Shown in pieces: positions 22,697 to 29,533 of a stretch of 32,011 bases of DNA (its first letter is position 1; the number at the start of each line of letters is the position of its first letter). Both the position numbers and the translations under genes were made by a program. Source of the DNA: Geodermatophilus chilensis (GTDB taxonomy: Bacteria > Actinomycetota > Actinomycetes > Mycobacteriales > Geodermatophilaceae); assembly GCF_002802985.1 (NCBI RefSeq), contig NZ_NVPT01000048.1:1-32011 (forward strand), written 5' to 3'. The notes below the pieces were generated by a model. It saw only the letters and a list, made by a program, of their open reading frames with translations. It was not told where the DNA came from and ran no database searches.

Positions 22697-22864
22697 TCAG
22701 CGGTCCTCCCGGAAGTCGACGTGCCGCCGGACGATCGGGTCGTACTTGCGCAGCACCAGGCGGTCGGGGTCGTTGCGCCGGTTCTTGCGGGTCACGTACG
22801 TGTAGCCGGTCCCGGCGGTGCTCTTCAGTCGCACGACCGGCCGGACGTCGGTGGCGCGCGCCAT
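22697..22864 (-). CDS. rpmG: 50S ribosomal protein L33, zinc-independent paralogue
   Basis: A 55-residue large-subunit protein: [20 protein letters not shown], then [23 protein letters not shown] and an end in DFREDR. The L33 core [14 protein letters not shown] is clear. The two CxxC pairs of the zinc form are absent and there is no cysteine. The ATG shares one base with the rpmB stop (TGATG). Confidence 0.93.
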   Translation of the reverse strand: MARATDVRPVVRLKSTAGTGYTYVTRKNRRNDPDRLVLRKYDPIVRRHVDFREDR

Positions 22865-23130
22865 CAGCCCCGCCTCCCCGGACCGAGTCGGCGGCGGACC
22901 TCGGGGTCGGTGGCGCGCAGCCGGGCGACCACCGCCTCGATGCCCTGGGCGTCGATGGTCCTGATGCCCTTGGCCGAGACGGTCAGCCGGACCCAGCGGT
23001 TCTCGCCGGCGAGGAAGTAGCGCTTGCGCTGCAGGTTCGGGTCGAAACGGCGGCTGGTCCGCCGGTGCGAGTGGCTGACGGCCTTGCCGAAGCCGGGCCG
23101 TCGGCCGGTGACCTCGCAGTAGGTGGCCAC
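22864..23130 (-). CDS. rpmB: 50S ribosomal protein L28, alternative paralogue
   Basis: The first gene of the minus-strand operon. The 88 residues carry the L28 signature [37 protein letters not shown] and [18 protein letters not shown]. Only one cysteine (residue 5) remains, so a four-cysteine zinc site cannot form. The GTG start is fixed by AGGAGG 10 bases upstream. A -10 element TACAGT on the minus strand (23170-23175) and the Zur box just upstream (23179-23191) indicate zinc-dependent repression. Confidence 0.94.
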   Translation of the reverse strand: MATYCEVTGRRPGFGKAVSHSHRRTSRRFDPNLQRKRYFLAGENRWVRLTVSAKGIRTIDAQGIEAVVARLRATDPEVRRRLGPGRRG

Positions 23131-23169
23131 GGGGGCGGTACCTCCTGGTGGGGGGACGGGACGTCAGGG

Positions 23170-23175
23170 ACTGTA
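23170..23175 (-). promoter_or_regulatory. -10 element of the rpmB-rpmG-rpsN-rpsR operon
   Basis: Read on the minus strand this is TACAGT, placed three bases after the Zur palindrome and about 40 bases before the rpmB GTG. The Zur box would lie in the -35/-10 spacer, the usual place for a repressor. This is inferred from position and consensus. Confidence 0.45.
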
Positions 23176-23178
23176 GAC

Positions 23179-23191
23179 GAGAATGATTCTC
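23179..23191. promoter_or_regulatory. Zur box shared by two divergent operons
   Basis: GAGAAT-G-ATTCTC is a perfect 6+1+6 palindrome that matches the core of the actinobacterial Zur operator (TGAAAATGATTTTCA type, from memory). It lies between the divergent rpmB operon and the MRF-like gene. It is three bases from the minus-strand -10 (23170-23175) and eight from the plus-strand -10 TACGGT (23200-23205), so one bound Zur could block both. A near copy sits before znuA at 30527-30539. Confidence 0.85.
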
Positions 23192-23199
23192 ATGTGCGT

Positions 23200-23205
23200 T
23201 ACGGT
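23200..23205 (+). promoter_or_regulatory. -10 element of the MRF-like gene, probable leaderless start
   Basis: TACGGT is followed by exactly seven bases and then the ATG at 23213. The spacing puts the transcription start at the start codon. The Zur box is immediately upstream, over the -35 to -10 interval. Confidence 0.5.
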
Positions 23206-23212
23206 GGTCGAC

Positions 23213-24481
23213 ATGACCGATCCCCGCACCCCGCTGGTGCTCGTCACCGGCCTGCACCGGCAGCTCGGCGCCCAGGTCTGCCGCGCGCTCGTCGACGGGC
23301 CCGGCACCGTCGCCGTCCACCACGACGTCAGCCGGCTCTCCGAGGGCGTCGTCGTCCGCACCCAGCTGCAGCTGCGGGACGGCGTCGTCACCGAGGAGTC
23401 GGCCGCCGTCGAGCTGGCCCACGGCTGCCTGTCCTGCACGCTGCGGCTGGACCTGCTGCCCCTGCTGCGCACCCTGGCCCGGCGGGACGACGTCACCCGC
23501 GTGGTCCTGCACCTCGACCCCGCGCTGGAGCCGGAGCACCTGTGCTGGGCGGTCGCCGACCTGGTCCTCGACGACGAGCCGTCCGGAGTCCCCGAGACGG
23601 CGGCCGACTGGGTGCGGATCGAGGCCGTCCTGGCGGTGGTCGAGCCCGCCGGCTGGCTGGAGGACGTGACCGGCGGGGACGACCTGGCCGACCGGGGCCT
23701 GGCGGCCACGCCGGACGACGACCGCACGCTCGCCCAGGTCGGGCTGGCGCAGGTCGCCTTCGCCGACGCGGTGGTCATGGCCGGGCCGCCGGCCGACGCC
23801 TGGGAGGGCGTGCGGCTCGATGCGGTCCTGGACCGGCTGGTGCCCGGGGTGCCGCGCGCGGACCTGCGGCTGCCGGTCCAGCGGTTGCTGTCGGCCGTGG
23901 GGCCGGACGCCCGGCGCGGGCGTGTCTCCTCCGCCCACGACCCGCTCCTGGCCGGGCAGCCGCCGCTGGGTGCGGACGCCGGGGTCGAGCTCGTCCGCTT
24001 CGCCCCGGACCGGCCACTGCACCCCGGTCGGCTGCACGACGCGCTCGACGTCCTCCTCGACGGCGTGGTGTGCACCCGCGGCCGGCTGTGGCTGGCCAGC
24101 CAGCACGACCGGGTGCTGTGGCTCGAGTCGGCCGGCCAGGGGCTCCGGGTCGGCGACGTGGGGCCGTGGCTGGCGACGCTCGGCGACGACGCCTGGGCCG
24201 ACGTCGACCCACTGCGCCGGGTGGCCGCCGCGCTGCGCTGGGATCCCGTGCACGGCGACCGACACACCGAGCTGGTCGTCCTCACGGTGCGGCAGTCCGC
24301 CCTCGCGATCACCGCCGCCCTGCACGCCGCCGTCCTGACCGAGGCGGAGTGGGCAGCCGGGCCGGAGGCCTGGAACCGGTACCCGGACCCCTTCGACACC
24401 TTCCACGAGGACCCCTGCGAGGCCTCGGTCCCGGCCGACGGGGCCGCCACGCAGGGAACCCACCGAGAGGAGCGCTCCTGA
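23213..24481 (+). CDS. CobW-like protein, probable MRF (Mpy recruitment factor) orthologue
   Basis: A 422-residue CobW-family relative in a Zur-controlled operon. It resembles, by recall, M. tuberculosis Rv0106 and M. smegmatis MRF. MRF helps the hibernation factor Mpy bind C- ribosomes under zinc starvation. Shared segments include [12 protein letters not shown]-type (here HGCLSCTLR, the metal-binding CxxC of CobW proteins near residue 70), [57 protein letters not shown] and [16 protein letters not shown]. The Walker A position reads [12 protein letters not shown] with no Lys-Ser/Thr, so GTP binding by a standard P-loop is unlikely. The ATG at 23213 is chosen because TACGGT lies exactly 7 bases upstream and the protein then begins [13 protein letters not shown]; an ATG at 23183 is inside the Zur box. 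It overlaps rpmE by one base. Confidence 0.85.
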   Translation: MTDPRTPLVLVTGLHRQLGAQVCRALVDGPGTVAVHHDVSRLSEGVVVRTQLQLRDGVVTEESAAVELAHGCLSCTLRLDLLPLLRTLARRDDVTRVVLHLDPALEPEHLCWAVADLVLDDEPSGVPETAADWVRIEAVLAVVEPAGWLEDVTGGDDLADRGLAATPDDDRTLAQVGLAQVAFADAVVMAGPPADAWEGVRLDAVLDRLVPGVPRADLRLPVQRLLSAVGPDARRGRVSSAHDPLLAGQPPLGADAGVELVRFAPDRPLHPGRLHDALDVLLDGVVCTRGRLWLASQHDRVLWLESAGQGLRVGDVGPWLATLGDDAWADVDPLRRVAAALRWDPVHGDRHTELVVLTVRQSALAITAALHAAVLTEAEWAAGPEAWNRYPDPFDTFHEDPCEASVPADGAATQGTHREERS

Positions 24482-24732
24482 TGCGCCCGGGCATCCACCC
24501 CGAGTACCGCAGCGTCGTCTTCCGGGACGCCGCCAGCGGGACCACCTACCGCACCCGGTCCACGGTGGCCACCGACCGGACCATCGAGCTCGACGGCGAG
24601 ACGTACCCGCTCGTCGTCGTCGACACCAGCGCCGCCTCCCACCCCTTCTGGACCGGCAACCAGCGGGTGCTGGACACCGCCGGCCGGGTCGAGCGCTTCC
24701 ACCAGCGGTACGGCACCCGGGGGAGGAACTGA
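24481..24732 (+). CDS. rpmE2: 50S ribosomal protein L31 type B (zinc-independent)
   Basis: A large-subunit protein at the inter-subunit bridge. The 83 residues fit type B: it begins [20 protein letters not shown], and [26 protein letters not shown] is the typical end. No cysteines are present, unlike type A L31 which binds zinc. It starts on the last base of the preceding stop (TGATG), so it is translationally coupled, and is followed after 3 bases by rpmF. Confidence 0.95.
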   Translation: MRPGIHPEYRSVVFRDAASGTTYRTRSTVATDRTIELDGETYPLVVVDTSAASHPFWTGNQRVLDTAGRVERFHQRYGTRGRN

Positions 24733-24735
24733 GAC

Positions 24736-24897
24736 ATGGCGGTCCCCAAGCGCAGGACGTCCCGGTCCCGGACCCGCTCCCGCCGGGCGCGGTGGAAGGC
24801 GGAGCCCGTGCAGCTGGTCCGGGTCAGGGTCGACGGTGTCGAGCGGCTGGTGCCCGCACGGCTCCGTCGGGCCGCAGAGCGCGGGCTGCTGCCGTGA
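24736..24897 (+). CDS. rpmF: 50S ribosomal protein L32, zinc-independent paralogue
   Basis: A 53-residue protein: [20 protein letters not shown] at the start, then [23 protein letters not shown] and an end in RGLLP. The start [22 protein letters not shown] is diagnostic for L32, and no cysteines are present. It overlaps the next gene by 4 bases (GTGA) and belongs to the zinc-starvation operon. Confidence 0.9.
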   Translation: MAVPKRRTSRSRTRSRRARWKAEPVQLVRVRVDGVERLVPARLRRAAERGLLP

Positions 24898-25307
24898 CGC
24901 GGCCCGCACCGGCCCCCGTCGGGACCGACCCGGGCGGGCCCCTGGTGGCGCTCTGCGTGGGTCACCGGTGCGCGGCGCTGCGCGCCCTGGCCGGGACGGA
25001 GGAGACCGTGACCGCGCTGGCCGACGCCGTGCGCACCACCCGCGGGGCCGTGCTCGTCACGGCAGGGTGCCTCGGTGCCTGCGCCGTAGGTGCGGTGGCC
25101 GCGGTCGGCCACCGGGACGGTGGCGCGGGGGACTCCGGCAGCATGGTGTGGCTGGCCGGCGTGCACGACGCAGGACGGGCGGAAGCGCTGACCCGCTGGG
25201 TCGCAGCAGGCGGCCCGGCCCCCGGGAGGGCCCCGCAGGAGGGTCCCCCGGCCGCGCTCGCCGAGGCGGTGATGGGGGTCGGCCCCCCGGTGCGGCTCGG
25301 CGGGTGA
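24894..25307 (+). CDS. Thioredoxin-like [2Fe-2S] ferredoxin-type protein
   Basis: The last gene of the Zur-linked plus-strand operon, 137 residues. Four cysteines are spaced as in thioredoxin-fold 2Fe-2S ferredoxins: [16 protein letters not shown] (C-x4-C near residues 20-25) and [16 protein letters not shown] (C-x3-C near residue 60). [21 protein letters not shown] helix follows, as in those proteins' C-terminal strand and helix. The first pair is closer than the usual Cx10-12C spacing, so cluster binding is likely but not certain; zinc or another metal is an alternative. The GTG at 24894 overlaps the rpmF stop. Its place suggests a role in zinc or metal homeostasis, or metal-cofactor delivery; no function is known to me. 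Confidence 0.6.
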   Translation: MTRPAPAPVGTDPGGPLVALCVGHRCAALRALAGTEETVTALADAVRTTRGAVLVTAGCLGACAVGAVAAVGHRDGGAGDSGSMVWLAGVHDAGRAEALTRWVAAGGPAPGRAPQEGPPAALAEAVMGVGPPVRLGG

Positions 25308-25310
25308 GCT

Positions 25311-25952
25311 CTAGGGGCCGGAGCGTCCGCCCGCGGCGGTGAGCTGGGGGACGCCGTCGCCCGTCAGCCGGTCGAGCGCGGCCTCGCGCCCGGTCACCAG
25401 CAGCAGGAGCGCGGCGATCGGCCCCTCGACCGGCGCGCCGGACCCGGCGGTCCAGTCGGCGTCGGTGGCGGCCAGCCGGAACCCGGCCAGCCGCCGCCGG
25501 GCCCGGAACGGGAAACCCGTCTCCCACACGCGCGTGGCGGCCACGACGGCCGCGGCGGTGGGCACCGGCCGGTCGCGGCCCAGGGGGACGGCGATGTCCT
25601 GCCCGTGCACGAGGACGTCGATGAGCGGCTCGGTCGGTGTGACGAAGGGGGCCGTGCGCCGCGAGCCGACCATGGCCCGCAGCCGCCGCGGGTACTCCTC
25701 GCGGGGGAGGCCGGCGGCGCGCAGGGCGGTGTCCCGGATCATCCGGTCGAAGCTGCCCCGCGCGCGGACCGCGCCGACCGCCGCCTCCAGAAGGCTCATG
25801 TGCGCGAGCGTGAGGTGGGCCGCGACGTCGCCCACCCGCCAGCCGTCGCACAGCGACGGGGCCGCCCACTCCGCGGGGGAGAGGCCGTCGAGCAGGTCGG
25901 CCAGGCTGGCCCGCTCCGCGTCGATGGCCCGCCAGATCGCGTCGAGCTCCAT
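25311..25952 (-). CDS. DinB/mycothiol-dependent maleylpyruvate isomerase-like protein
   Basis: A 213-residue four-helix-bundle protein of the actinobacterial maleylpyruvate isomerase N-terminal/TIGR03083 type. Features: an opening ELDAIWRAIDAERASLADLLDGLSPAEWAAPSLCDGWRVGDVAAHL with the first metal histidine in VAAHLTLAH, then PTEPLIDVLVHGQDIAVPLGRDRPVP with a further histidine, then a small C-terminal domain (FRLAATDADWTAGSGAPVEGPIAALLLLVTGREAALDRLTG). Such proteins bind a divalent metal and may use mycothiol; the reaction is not known. ATG 25952 is chosen with GGGAGGGG just upstream; an in-frame GTG at 25964 is also possible. Its stop faces the ferredoxin-type gene with four bases between. 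It is divergent from a MarR gene. Confidence 0.8.
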   Translation of the reverse strand: MELDAIWRAIDAERASLADLLDGLSPAEWAAPSLCDGWRVGDVAAHLTLAHMSLLEAAVGAVRARGSFDRMIRDTALRAAGLPREEYPRRLRAMVGSRRTAPFVTPTEPLIDVLVHGQDIAVPLGRDRPVPTAAAVVAATRVWETGFPFRARRRLAGFRLAATDADWTAGSGAPVEGPIAALLLLVTGREAALDRLTGDGVPQLTAAGGRSGP

Positions 25953-25977
25953 GACCCCTCCCACAGTCGTACGATGT

Positions 25978-26012
25978 TCTGACCATCTCGTCAGAGGATC
26001 TGACCATCGTCA
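25978..26012. promoter_or_regulatory. Candidate MarR operator pair in the divergent gap
   Basis: Two related elements lie in tandem: TCTGAC-CATCTC-GTCAGA (25978-25995), a perfect 6+6+6 inverted repeat, and TC-TGAC-CATC-GTCA (25999-26012) with a 4-base inverted core. Both share TCTGACCATC and are placed 21 bases apart, about two helical turns. They sit between the divergent isomerase-like and MarR genes, the usual position for a MarR self-regulating operator. Confidence 0.6.
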
Positions 26013-26021
26013 AGGGGGAAC

Positions 26022-26468
26022 GTGCCCGATCCGGCAGGAGAACGGCAGAACCTCGGGCTGCTCTGCTTCTACCCGCACCGCGCCCTGGAGGCCCGGCTGC
26101 TCGCCGCCCTGGTCGCTGCCGGGTTCGACGACATCACCACCGCACAGGGCCGCATCGCCGCCCGGATCGCCCCGGGAGGCACGCGGCTGACCGCGCTGGC
26201 CGAGCAGGCGTTGGTGACCAAGCAGACGGCCGGCCACCTCGTCGACCAGCTCGAGCGGGCCGGCTACGTCCGCCGGGTACCGGATCCCACCGATGCTCGG
26301 GCGAGGCTCGTGCAGATGGCCGAGCGCGGCGAGGCGGTCGTCGCGGTGGCCCGCCGCGTCGAGGCCGAGGTGGAGGCCGAGTGGACCGCCCACCTGGGCG
26401 AGGAGGCCGCCGCCCAGCTGCGCGCGGCGCTCGAGCGGCTGCGGGAGGTCACCGACCCGTACCGCTGA
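26022..26468 (+). CDS. MarR-family transcriptional regulator
   Basis: A 148-residue winged-helix regulator. The DNA-binding part reads GTRLTALAEQALVTKQTAGHLVDQLERAGYVRRVPDPTDARARLVQM, with the recognition helix TKQTAGHLVDQLE and the wing DPTDARARLV; the flanking helices for dimerisation are present. The GTG at 26022 follows AAGGGGGAA at close spacing. It is divergent from the isomerase-like gene and probably controls it through the repeats at 25978-26012. The ligand is unknown. Its stop lies one base before a decayed copy of the zur 3' end. Confidence 0.88.
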   Translation: MPDPAGERQNLGLLCFYPHRALEARLLAALVAAGFDDITTAQGRIAARIAPGGTRLTALAEQALVTKQTAGHLVDQLERAGYVRRVPDPTDARARLVQMAERGEAVVAVARRVEAEVEAEWTAHLGEEAAAQLRAALERLREVTDPYR

Positions 26469-26469
26469 G

Positions 26470-26529
26470 GCTCAGCGCGCGGCGCAGGCCGCGCAGGTGC
26501 CGGAGATCCGACCCGGTGCTGGGCGTCGG
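26470..26529 (-). pseudogene. Decayed copy of the zur 3' end
   Basis: These 60 bases match 27254-27314, the end of the intact zur gene, with about 85 percent identity by eye: the first 33 bases differ at only two positions. On the minus strand it reads DAQHRV… in one frame and …ISGTCAACAAR-stop in another, against DVQHQLEVFGTCATCAAR-stop in Zur. A one-base deletion has broken the frame. Beyond the 60 bases similarity fades quickly (PGSTD against HGFAD). It cannot make a protein. The intact and decayed copies bracket the toxin-antitoxin module as direct repeats. Confidence 0.8.
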
Positions 26530-26587
26530 TGGACCCGGGGGTGTGCAGGTGGGTGCGGCGAGGAGGCCGTCGAGCTCGTCGCATCTT

Positions 26588-26635
26588 GGCTAGGCTGACC
26601 TGGCCAACCTGGCTGGCATGCTCTAGGGTGGGGCC
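26588..26635 (+). promoter_or_regulatory. Promoter region of the toxin-antitoxin module
   Basis: TAGGGT at 26624-26629 is a -10 candidate six bases before the antitoxin ATG. Upstream lie repeated CCTGGC units (26599-26604 and 26608-26613) and TAGGCT at 26591-26596. Phd-type antitoxins repress their own promoter by binding repeats of this kind; this is inferred. Confidence 0.35.
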
Positions 26636-26857
26636 ATGCCCCACGTCAACGTGCAGGAGGCCAAGACGCGGCTGTCCCAGCTGCTCGCGGCCGCCGAGCG
26701 CGGCGAGGAGGTCGTCATCGCACGGGGCGGTCGGCCGGTGGTGCGTCTCGTGCCGGTCGACGAGCCCGCGCCCCGCCCCGTCGGCTTCGTGGCGGGTTCC
26801 GTCCCCGAGGCATTCTTCGAGCCACTGCCGGACGACGAACTGGCTCGGTGGGAGTGA
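26636..26857 (+). CDS. Phd/YefM-family antitoxin
   Basis: A 73-residue antitoxin that binds and neutralises the PIN toxin encoded next and represses the operon. The N-terminal DNA-binding half is typical: MPHVNVQEAKTRLSQLLAAAERGEEVVIARGGRPVVRLVPV. The C-terminal part PEAFFEPLPDDELARWE is the toxin-binding tail, as in antitoxins paired with VapC-like toxins ending LPEEELALWE. It overlaps the toxin gene by 4 bases if the toxin starts at 26854. Confidence 0.9.
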   Translation: MPHVNVQEAKTRLSQLLAAAERGEEVVIARGGRPVVRLVPVDEPAPRPVGFVAGSVPEAFFEPLPDDELARWE

Positions 26858-27246
26858 CCTCGCTCCTGCTCGACACCCACGCCCTGCTGTGGGTCCTGCT
26901 GGATCCGGGACGCGTCCCCGCGGAGACTCTCGCGACCGTACGGGCGCCGGAGACCACCGTGTACGTCTCCGCGGCCAGTGCCTGGGAGATCGCCACGAAG
27001 CACAGGCTGGGCAAGCTCGAGGGCGCGACCGCGGTGGTGAGCGGTTACCGGGAGCACCTCGCCAGACTGCGGGCGGAGGAGCTGCCCATCACCGGGCACC
27101 ACGCACTCACCGCCGGCACCCTGCAGTGGTCCCACCCCGACCCGTTCGACCGGGTGATCGTCGCCCAGGCGGTGCTCGAGTCCCTCCCCGTGGTGACGAG
27201 TGATGCCGCGCTCGCGGAGTTCCCGGCGATCCGCACCGTCTGGTGA
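26854..27246 (+). CDS. PIN-domain (VapC-like) toxin
   Basis: A ribonuclease toxin of the PIN family, usually cutting tRNA or rRNA with Mg2+. The 130-residue protein has the acidic residues of the active site: LLLDTHALLW (first Asp), ASAWEIATKHRLGKL (Glu), HPDPFDRVIVAQAV (Asp) and VVTSDAALAEF (Asp). The start is GTG 26854 in a 4-base overlap with the antitoxin stop; GTG 26848 would add two residues. The intact Zur gene begins its 3' end only 9 bases after this stop. Its target is not predictable. Confidence 0.9.
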   Translation: MTSLLLDTHALLWVLLDPGRVPAETLATVRAPETTVYVSAASAWEIATKHRLGKLEGATAVVSGYREHLARLRAEELPITGHHALTAGTLQWSHPDPFDRVIVAQAVLESLPVVTSDAALAEFPAIRTVW

Positions 27247-27255
27247 CCCGCCCGC

Positions 27256-27663
27256 TCAGCGGGCGGCGCAGGTCGCGCAGGTGCCGAAGACCTCCAGCTG
27301 GTGCTGGACGTCGGCGAAGCCGTGCTCGGCGGCGACGCGGGCGGCCCAGCGCTCCACCGGTGGGTCGGCCACCTCGACGGTGCGGCCGCAGGAGCGGCAC
27401 ACCAGGTGGTGGTGGTGCACCGGCGAACAGCGCCGGTAGGCGGCCTCGCCATCGCTGCGCAGCACGTCGACAAGGCCGTCGTCCACGAGGGCCTGCAGCG
27501 CCCGGTAGACCGTCGCCAGCCCCACGGCGTCGCCGCGCTCGCGGAGCAGCGCGTGCAGGTCCTGGGCGGTGCGGAAGCCGTCCTGGTCGTCGAGCAGCGC
27601 CAGGACGGCGCTGCGCTGCCGGGTCTGGCGTCGCGGCGCCTCGGCCGGTCCGGACGCGGTCAC
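27256..27663 (-). CDS. zur: Fur-family zinc uptake regulator
   Basis: The zinc-sensing repressor of the Fur family, and the likely ligand of the two Zur boxes in this window. The 135-residue protein has the winged helix FRTAQDLHALLRERGDAVGLATVYRALQALVDDGLVDVLR. The dimer domain follows with the metal-ligand series EAAYRRCSPVHHHHLVCRSCGRTVEV (with HHHH and a CxxC) and the C-terminal structural CxxC FGTCATCAAR. Both CxxC pairs form the structural zinc site of Zur and Fur. The GTG start has GGGGAG upstream and overlaps the znuB stop by 4 bases. As the last gene of znuACB-zur it is probably under its own control. Confidence 0.92.
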   Translation of the reverse strand: MTASGPAEAPRRQTRQRSAVLALLDDQDGFRTAQDLHALLRERGDAVGLATVYRALQALVDDGLVDVLRSDGEAAYRRCSPVHHHHLVCRSCGRTVEVADPPVERWAARVAAEHGFADVQHQLEVFGTCATCAAR

Positions 27664-28679
27664 GGTCTCCCCACCTGTTCCGCCGGCGGCGCGTGCTCGC
27701 CGTGCTCGTCGTAGTGCACCCCCGCGCCGGTGCGGTGCGGGGCGTGCAGGTGGCCGTCGTGGTCGTAGTCGACGTGGTCGTCGTGCGGGACCGCCGGATG
27801 CCCGCAGCCGTCGCCGTGCTCGTGCGGGTGGGCGGCGTGCACCTCGGCGCGCCGCCGGTGCCGGCGGCGCGCGGTCGCCTCGCGCACCGCGACCGCAGCG
27901 GTGACCAGCAGGAACAGCGCGATCGCGAGCAGCACGATCGTGCCGCCGGACGGAGTGCCGGTGTAGTAGGAGGCGGTCGTGCCGGCCACGCTGGTGAGCA
28001 GGCCGATGGCGCAGGCCAGGTACACCGTCTGGCGGAAGCTGCGGGCCAGCTGCTGGGCCACCGCGCTCGGCACGATCATCAGCGCGCTGATCAGCAGCAG
28101 GCCGACCACCCGCATGGACAGGACGACGGTCGCCGCGACCAGGGCGGCGAGCACGACGTTGAGGACCAGGACCGGCAGGCCCACCGCGCGGGCGTACTCC
28201 TCGTCGTCGCTGACCGCGTACAGCCGGCTGCCGAGCAGCCACACGACGCCCAGCACGACGACGGTGATGACGCCGAAGACCGCGACGTCGGCGGTCGTCG
28301 TGGTGGTGATGGCGCCGAACAGGTAGGCCTCGAGGTTCGTCGCCTGCCCGCGCGGGGCCAGGCTGAGCAGCACCACGCCGCCGGCGATGCCGCCGTAGAA
28401 GAGGACGGCGAGGGCGACGTCGCCGCTGGTGCGGCCGCGCGCGCGGACCAGCTCGATGACGACGGCGCCCAGCACGGCGGCCACGAGCGCCGTCCCGACC
28501 GGGGCGGTGGAGGTGAGGACGCCGATCGCGACGCCGGTGAGCGCCACGTGTCCGAGGCCGTCGCCGAGCAGCGAGAGCCGGCGCTGCACGAGGAAGACGC
28601 CGACCGCCGGGGCGACCAGGCCGACCATCAGCGAGGCCAGCAGCGCCCGCTGCATGAAGCCGTACTCGAGGACCTCCAC
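27660..28679 (-). CDS. znuB: Zinc ABC transporter permease with His-rich tail
   Basis: The membrane subunit of the high-affinity zinc importer, 339 residues. It has about eight membrane helices (MQRALLASLMVGLVAPAVGVFLVQRR … LSLLGDGLGHVALTGVAIG … MRVVGLLLISALMIVPSAVAQQLARSF … LLAIALFLLVTAAVAVREA), the standard ABC-3 layout. SMRVVGLLLISALMIVPSAVA is the family signature. Beyond residue 270 it carries an unusual cytoplasmic tail with about 15 histidines (e.g. VHAAHPHEHGDGCGHP … VDYDHDGHLHAPHR) that could hold zinc. It follows znuC after one base. Confidence 0.93.
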   Translation of the reverse strand: MEVLEYGFMQRALLASLMVGLVAPAVGVFLVQRRLSLLGDGLGHVALTGVAIGVLTSTAPVGTALVAAVLGAVVIELVRARGRTSGDVALAVLFYGGIAGGVVLLSLAPRGQATNLEAYLFGAITTTTTADVAVFGVITVVVLGVVWLLGSRLYAVSDDEEYARAVGLPVLVLNVVLAALVAATVVLSMRVVGLLLISALMIVPSAVAQQLARSFRQTVYLACAIGLLTSVAGTTASYYTGTPSGGTIVLLAIALFLLVTAAVAVREATARRRHRRRAEVHAAHPHEHGDGCGHPAVPHDDHVDYDHDGHLHAPHRTGAGVHYDEHGEHAPPAEQVGRP

Positions 28680-28680
28680 C

Positions 28681-29460
28681 TCAGCGTCCTCCGTCCGTCG
28701 TCACCCGGGGCTGGTCCTGCCGGTACCCGCGCGCGGGTGGCAGACCGGTGTCCTCGGGGTGGTGGTGCCCGTCGTGGGTGGACTCCGCCCCTGCGAGGGG
28801 CCCGTCGTAGGCGATCCGGCCGTGGTCGACGACGACCGCGCGGGTGAGGACGCCGGCCAGCGCGGCGGTCTCGTGCGTCACGACCAGCAGTGTCGTGCCG
28901 GTGGCCGACACGCCGGCCAGGACGGTGGCCAGCGCGTCCTGGCTGGCGGCGTCCACCCCGGCGGTCGGCTCGTCCATGACCAGCAGCTCCGGCTCGGCGG
29001 CCAGCGCGCGGGCGACCAGCACGCGGCGCTGCTGGCCACCGGAGAGCGAGGCGACCGGGTCGCCGAGCCGGTCGGCCAGCCCGACCGCGGCGACGGCGTC
29101 CTGCACCGCGGCGCGGTCGGCCGGGCGCGGCCGGCCGAAGGGGCCCAGGCGGGCCAGCCGGCCGACGCCGACGACCTCGCGCACCGTCGCCGGGACCGCG
29201 CCGCTGACCGTGTGCCGCTGCGGCACGTACCCGATCCGGCCGCGCTCGCGCGGCCGGCCGACGGGGGCGCCGAGCACCTCGACCTCGCCGCCGAGCACCG
29301 TGGCCAGGCCGAGCAGCCCGCGCGCGAGGGTGGTCTTGCCCGACCCGTTGGACCCGAGGACGGCGACCGCCTCGCCGTCGGCCACGGCCAGGTCGACACC
29401 CTGGACGACGGCGACGTCGCCGTAGCCGATGCTGGCGTCCCGGAGCCGGACGGCGGTCAC
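28681..29460 (-). CDS. znuC: Zinc ABC transporter ATP-binding protein
   Basis: The ATPase subunit that powers ZnuB. The 259-residue product has Walker [10 protein letters not shown], the Q-loop [19 protein letters not shown], the signature [32 protein letters not shown] and the switch [10 protein letters not shown] short C-terminal segment ([13 protein letters not shown]) is again His-rich. The GTG start is placed after GGAGGAG. It lies between znuA (73-base gap) and znuB (1-base gap). Confidence 0.94.
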   Translation of the reverse strand: MTAVRLRDASIGYGDVAVVQGVDLAVADGEAVAVLGSNGSGKTTLARGLLGLATVLGGEVEVLGAPVGRPRERGRIGYVPQRHTVSGAVPATVREVVGVGRLARLGPFGRPRPADRAAVQDAVAAVGLADRLGDPVASLSGGQQRRVLVARALAAEPELLVMDEPTAGVDAASQDALATVLAGVSATGTTLLVVTHETAALAGVLTRAVVVDHGRIAYDGPLAGAESTHDGHHHPEDTGLPPARGYRQDQPRVTTDGGR

Positions 29461-29533
29461 GGCTCCTCCTCACCGGCGCTCGTCGGCCCCGTGCCCGGCG
29501 GTGCTGTGCTCAGGCGTGAGCTCGCGGGCTCGC

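Noticed and set aside
23183-23215. ATG codons at 23183 and 23192 as starts of the MRF-like gene
   Set aside because: The first lies within the Zur palindrome and the second overlaps its end; the -10 element at 23200-23205 lies after both, and family members start at the MTDPRTP position.
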